From: Desulfobacterales bacterium
GTDB lineage: Bacteria; Desulfobacterota; Desulfobacteria; Desulfobacterales; UBA5852
Direction of reading: 5' to 3'
Length of the DNA: 6,370 bases
NCBI GenBank assembly: GCA_016735415.1
Contig: JAERRP010000187.1
Coordinates: forward strand, 1 to 6,370
Positions 5,935 to 6,370 of the stretch are shown one piece after another. Made by a program: the position numbers and the translations under genes. The notes under the pieces were generated by a model, which ran no database searches, was not told the origin of the DNA, and saw only the letters and a program-made list of their open reading frames with translations. Numbering within the stretch: position 1 is the first letter of the stretch; each line of letters opens with the position of its first letter.

Positions 5935-6370
5935 TCAGGCTTTGGCCGGGGCCATTTCAGGTTCCTGAACGTTTTCCGTCTCGCCCTCTTCTTTGCTTTC
6001 AGCTTCGATCGCCGGAGGCGTTTCCGGTTCGATCGGATTCAACTCGGCTTCATTCGGGAAGACCGGCAGATACCGATAAGAAATCATGACCAGGATGACA
6101 CCATAGGCCACCGGCAAAATGGTGGTGGCCACTTCCTGCCAGCTGGGGATGTACATCACCCACTGGTCAAACGACATCACCGGAACGGCCATGACCTGCA
6201 GAATCATCACCCAACGGTTCAAGCTAACCCCGATAACGCCTAGCGTGGCGGCTATGAACAGACCATAGGGATTGCTTCGGATCTTGGGGATGACCAGCAT
6301 CAGCGCCGGTATCACCCCGCCGAGGATGAGTTCGGCCCCCAGGATCCAAAAGCCGTAGAAGGGATTATTG
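5935..6370 (-). CDS. NrfD/HmcC-family quinone-interacting membrane subunit, C-terminal part
   Basis: NrfD-family proteins are polytopic inner-membrane subunits that exchange electrons with (mena)quinone and pair with an FeS ferredoxin-like subunit and often a multihaem cytochrome. The gene runs off the right edge; 144 residues remain. They begin inside a helix ending in GAELILGGVIPALMLVIPKIR, a typical late NrfD motif. Next come a second helix with GVIGVSLNRWVMILQVM, a loop with the conserved-looking MYIPSWQEV and a last helix (TILPVAYGVILVMISYRYLPVF). This pattern recalls HmcC/DsrP/QrcD subunits of sulfate reducers, and within that group the exact complex cannot be named from this piece. After the last helix comes a 40-residue tail with 12 Glu and many Pro, longer and more acidic than I would expect, probably disordered. 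The 52-residue membrane protein starts 22 bases after the stop and should be a partner. Confidence 0.82.
   Translation of the reverse strand, partial: NNPFYGFWILGAELILGGVIPALMLVIPKIRSNPYGLFIAATLGVIGVSLNRWVMILQVMAVPVMSFDQWVMYIPSWQEVATTILPVAYGVILVMISYRYLPVFPNEAELNPIEPETPPAIEAESKEEGETENVQEPEMAPAKA

Noticed and set aside
6313..6315. GTG as the start of the right-edge membrane protein
   Set aside because: The frame continues upstream to the window edge with clear NrfD-type sequence, so this Val is internal.

Overview
The window looks like chromosomal DNA from a Gram-negative bacterium, most probably a sulfate-reducing Desulfobacterota. The main clue is at the right edge: an NrfD/HmcC-type quinone-interacting membrane subunit followed by a tiny membrane protein, an arrangement known from the Hmc-type transmembrane redox complexes of sulfate reducers. 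The remaining genes are ordinary envelope and DNA-uptake genes. No mobile element, CRISPR array, tRNA or rRNA was seen.

Layout. Positions 1-1155 (+) carry the 3' part of an MltD-like lytic transglycosylase with three LysM repeats. It ends at a strong hairpin (1185-1221) that can terminate transcription from both sides. Everything to the right is on the minus strand. Reading leftward from the right edge, these are: the C-terminal part of an NrfD-family subunit (5935-6370); a 52-residue single-span membrane protein (5754-5912) with a perfect ribosome binding site; a rho-independent terminator with eight T (5686-5728); murA (4375-5628); a doubtful Cys-rich small frame (4042-4356); comEC (1725-4238); a decayed C-terminal fragment of a zinc-type (MDR) alcohol dehydrogenase (about 1527-1643); and an 86-residue two-span membrane protein of unknown function (1251-1511).

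How the genes relate. MurA makes the first committed peptidoglycan precursor in the cytoplasm and the MltD-like enzyme cuts finished peptidoglycan in the periplasm. They are on opposite strands and not co-transcribed, so any link is thematic. ComEC is the inner-membrane channel for single-stranded DNA uptake. The NrfD-like subunit and its small partner would sit in a membrane redox complex that exchanges electrons with the quinone pool; their transcription appears to stop before murA.

I saw no convincing new biological system. The points most worth a second look are the dehydrogenase remnant downstream of comEC, the Cys-rich frame between murA and comEC (overlapping gene, remnant or frameshift), the NrfD plus small-subunit unit that ends without the hmcE/hmcF genes that follow in the classical operon, and the Ser replacing the middle His in the ComEC hydrolase-like motif.
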